A stretch of DNA of 6,443 bases, from contig CAIVBF010000159.1 of the NCBI GenBank assembly GCA_903904095.1, forward strand, positions 1-6,443, written 5' to 3'. Shown here one piece after another: positions 6,235-6,443 of this stretch (the first letter of the stretch is position 1; every line of letters starts with the position of its first letter). This stretch comes from an uncultured bacterium. Lineage in GTDB: Bacteria > Patescibacteriota > Patescibacteriia > Patescibacteriales > UBA12465. Under the pieces are notes generated by a model. That model saw only the letters and a list, made by a program, of their open reading frames with translations. It had not been told where the DNA came from and did not search any database. Position numbers and translations under genes: made by a program.

Positions 6235-6443
6235 TTATTTTTTCTTAGCTACTGCTTTTTGCGCTTTAGATTTAACTTTAACAACATCCTTGCTCTTATA
6301 ACTGCCGCAAGTTTTACAAGCGGTATGAGGCTTTCTCATTTCACCGCATTTCGGACATTTAGTTAGGTTAACTTTTTTCAAAGCTAAATGGGAGCGGCCG
6401 CGACGGGTCGCACTAGGAGTTTTCCTTTTTTTAGGATTTGGCA
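6235..6443 (-). CDS. rpmF: Large-subunit ribosomal protein bL32 (first base outside window)
   Basis: The frame begins with TG CCA at the right edge, so the A of its ATG is the next base. The complete protein would be 69 residues starting MPNPKKRK. It shows the bL32 pattern: a basic N-terminus with TRRGRSHLALKK (13-24) and a zinc ribbon with two CxxC pairs, C30/C33 and C43/C46 (CPKCG and CKTCG). The C-terminal end is a lysine-rich tail (KAQKAVAKKK), slightly longer than the roughly 57 residues common elsewhere. bL32 sits near the exit tunnel side of the 50S subunit. The gene leads into nusB after 16 nt and is probably the first or an early gene of this cluster. The promoter lies beyond the window. 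Confidence 0.95.
   Translation of the reverse strand, partial: PNPKKRKTPSATRRGRSHLALKKVNLTKCPKCGEMRKPHTACKTCGSYKSKDVVKVKSKAQKAVAKKK

Overview
The window reads almost entirely on the minus strand. It looks like part of a reduced, AT-rich bacterial genome, most likely Patescibacteria/CPR and plausibly Parcubacteria. The lineage call is inference from three things: the gene set and its tight packing, start codons without recognisable Shine-Dalgarno sequences, and a 23S rRNA with lineage-type helix losses and gains. The genetic code appears standard: the four protein genes end in TAA and contain no in-frame TGA.

In transcription order (right to left) the layout is as follows. A compact four-gene cluster comes first: rpmF (bL32, lacking only its first base), nusB, rnc and pilT, with 16 to 37 nt between genes. 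A hairpin terminator at 3714-3744 ends it. A 300-400 nt leader follows, with a perfect-consensus sigma-70-type promoter (3659-3686), a boxA-like 8-mer, and a strong intrinsic terminator (3527-3549) that lies before the rRNA. Then come 23S rRNA (about 3384-367) and 5S rRNA (about 294-175). Beyond 5S there is a candidate promoter and the first codons of an unidentified membrane-type ORF running off the left edge. There is no 16S or tRNA next to 23S, so the 23S-5S pair seems unlinked from 16S.

The genes form a coherent theme of rRNA production. NusB is the boxA-binding antitermination factor, RNase III cuts the long duplexes that join the ends of precursor rRNAs, and bL32 is a large-subunit protein. 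The precursor 23S ends can form a 19 bp perfect duplex extended by a further 7 bp, an expected RNase III substrate. PilT, the type IV pilus retraction ATPase, is the functional outsider.

The points most worth a second look are the terminator inside the 23S leader, the near-complete loss of the L1-stalk tip (H78), two 23S expansions relative to E. coli, the A2057-U2611 pair in the macrolide site, and the acidic tail on NusB. I see no CRISPR array, insertion sequence, tRNA or defence system. Comparisons with E. coli and B. subtilis 23S are from memory, so lengths are approximate.
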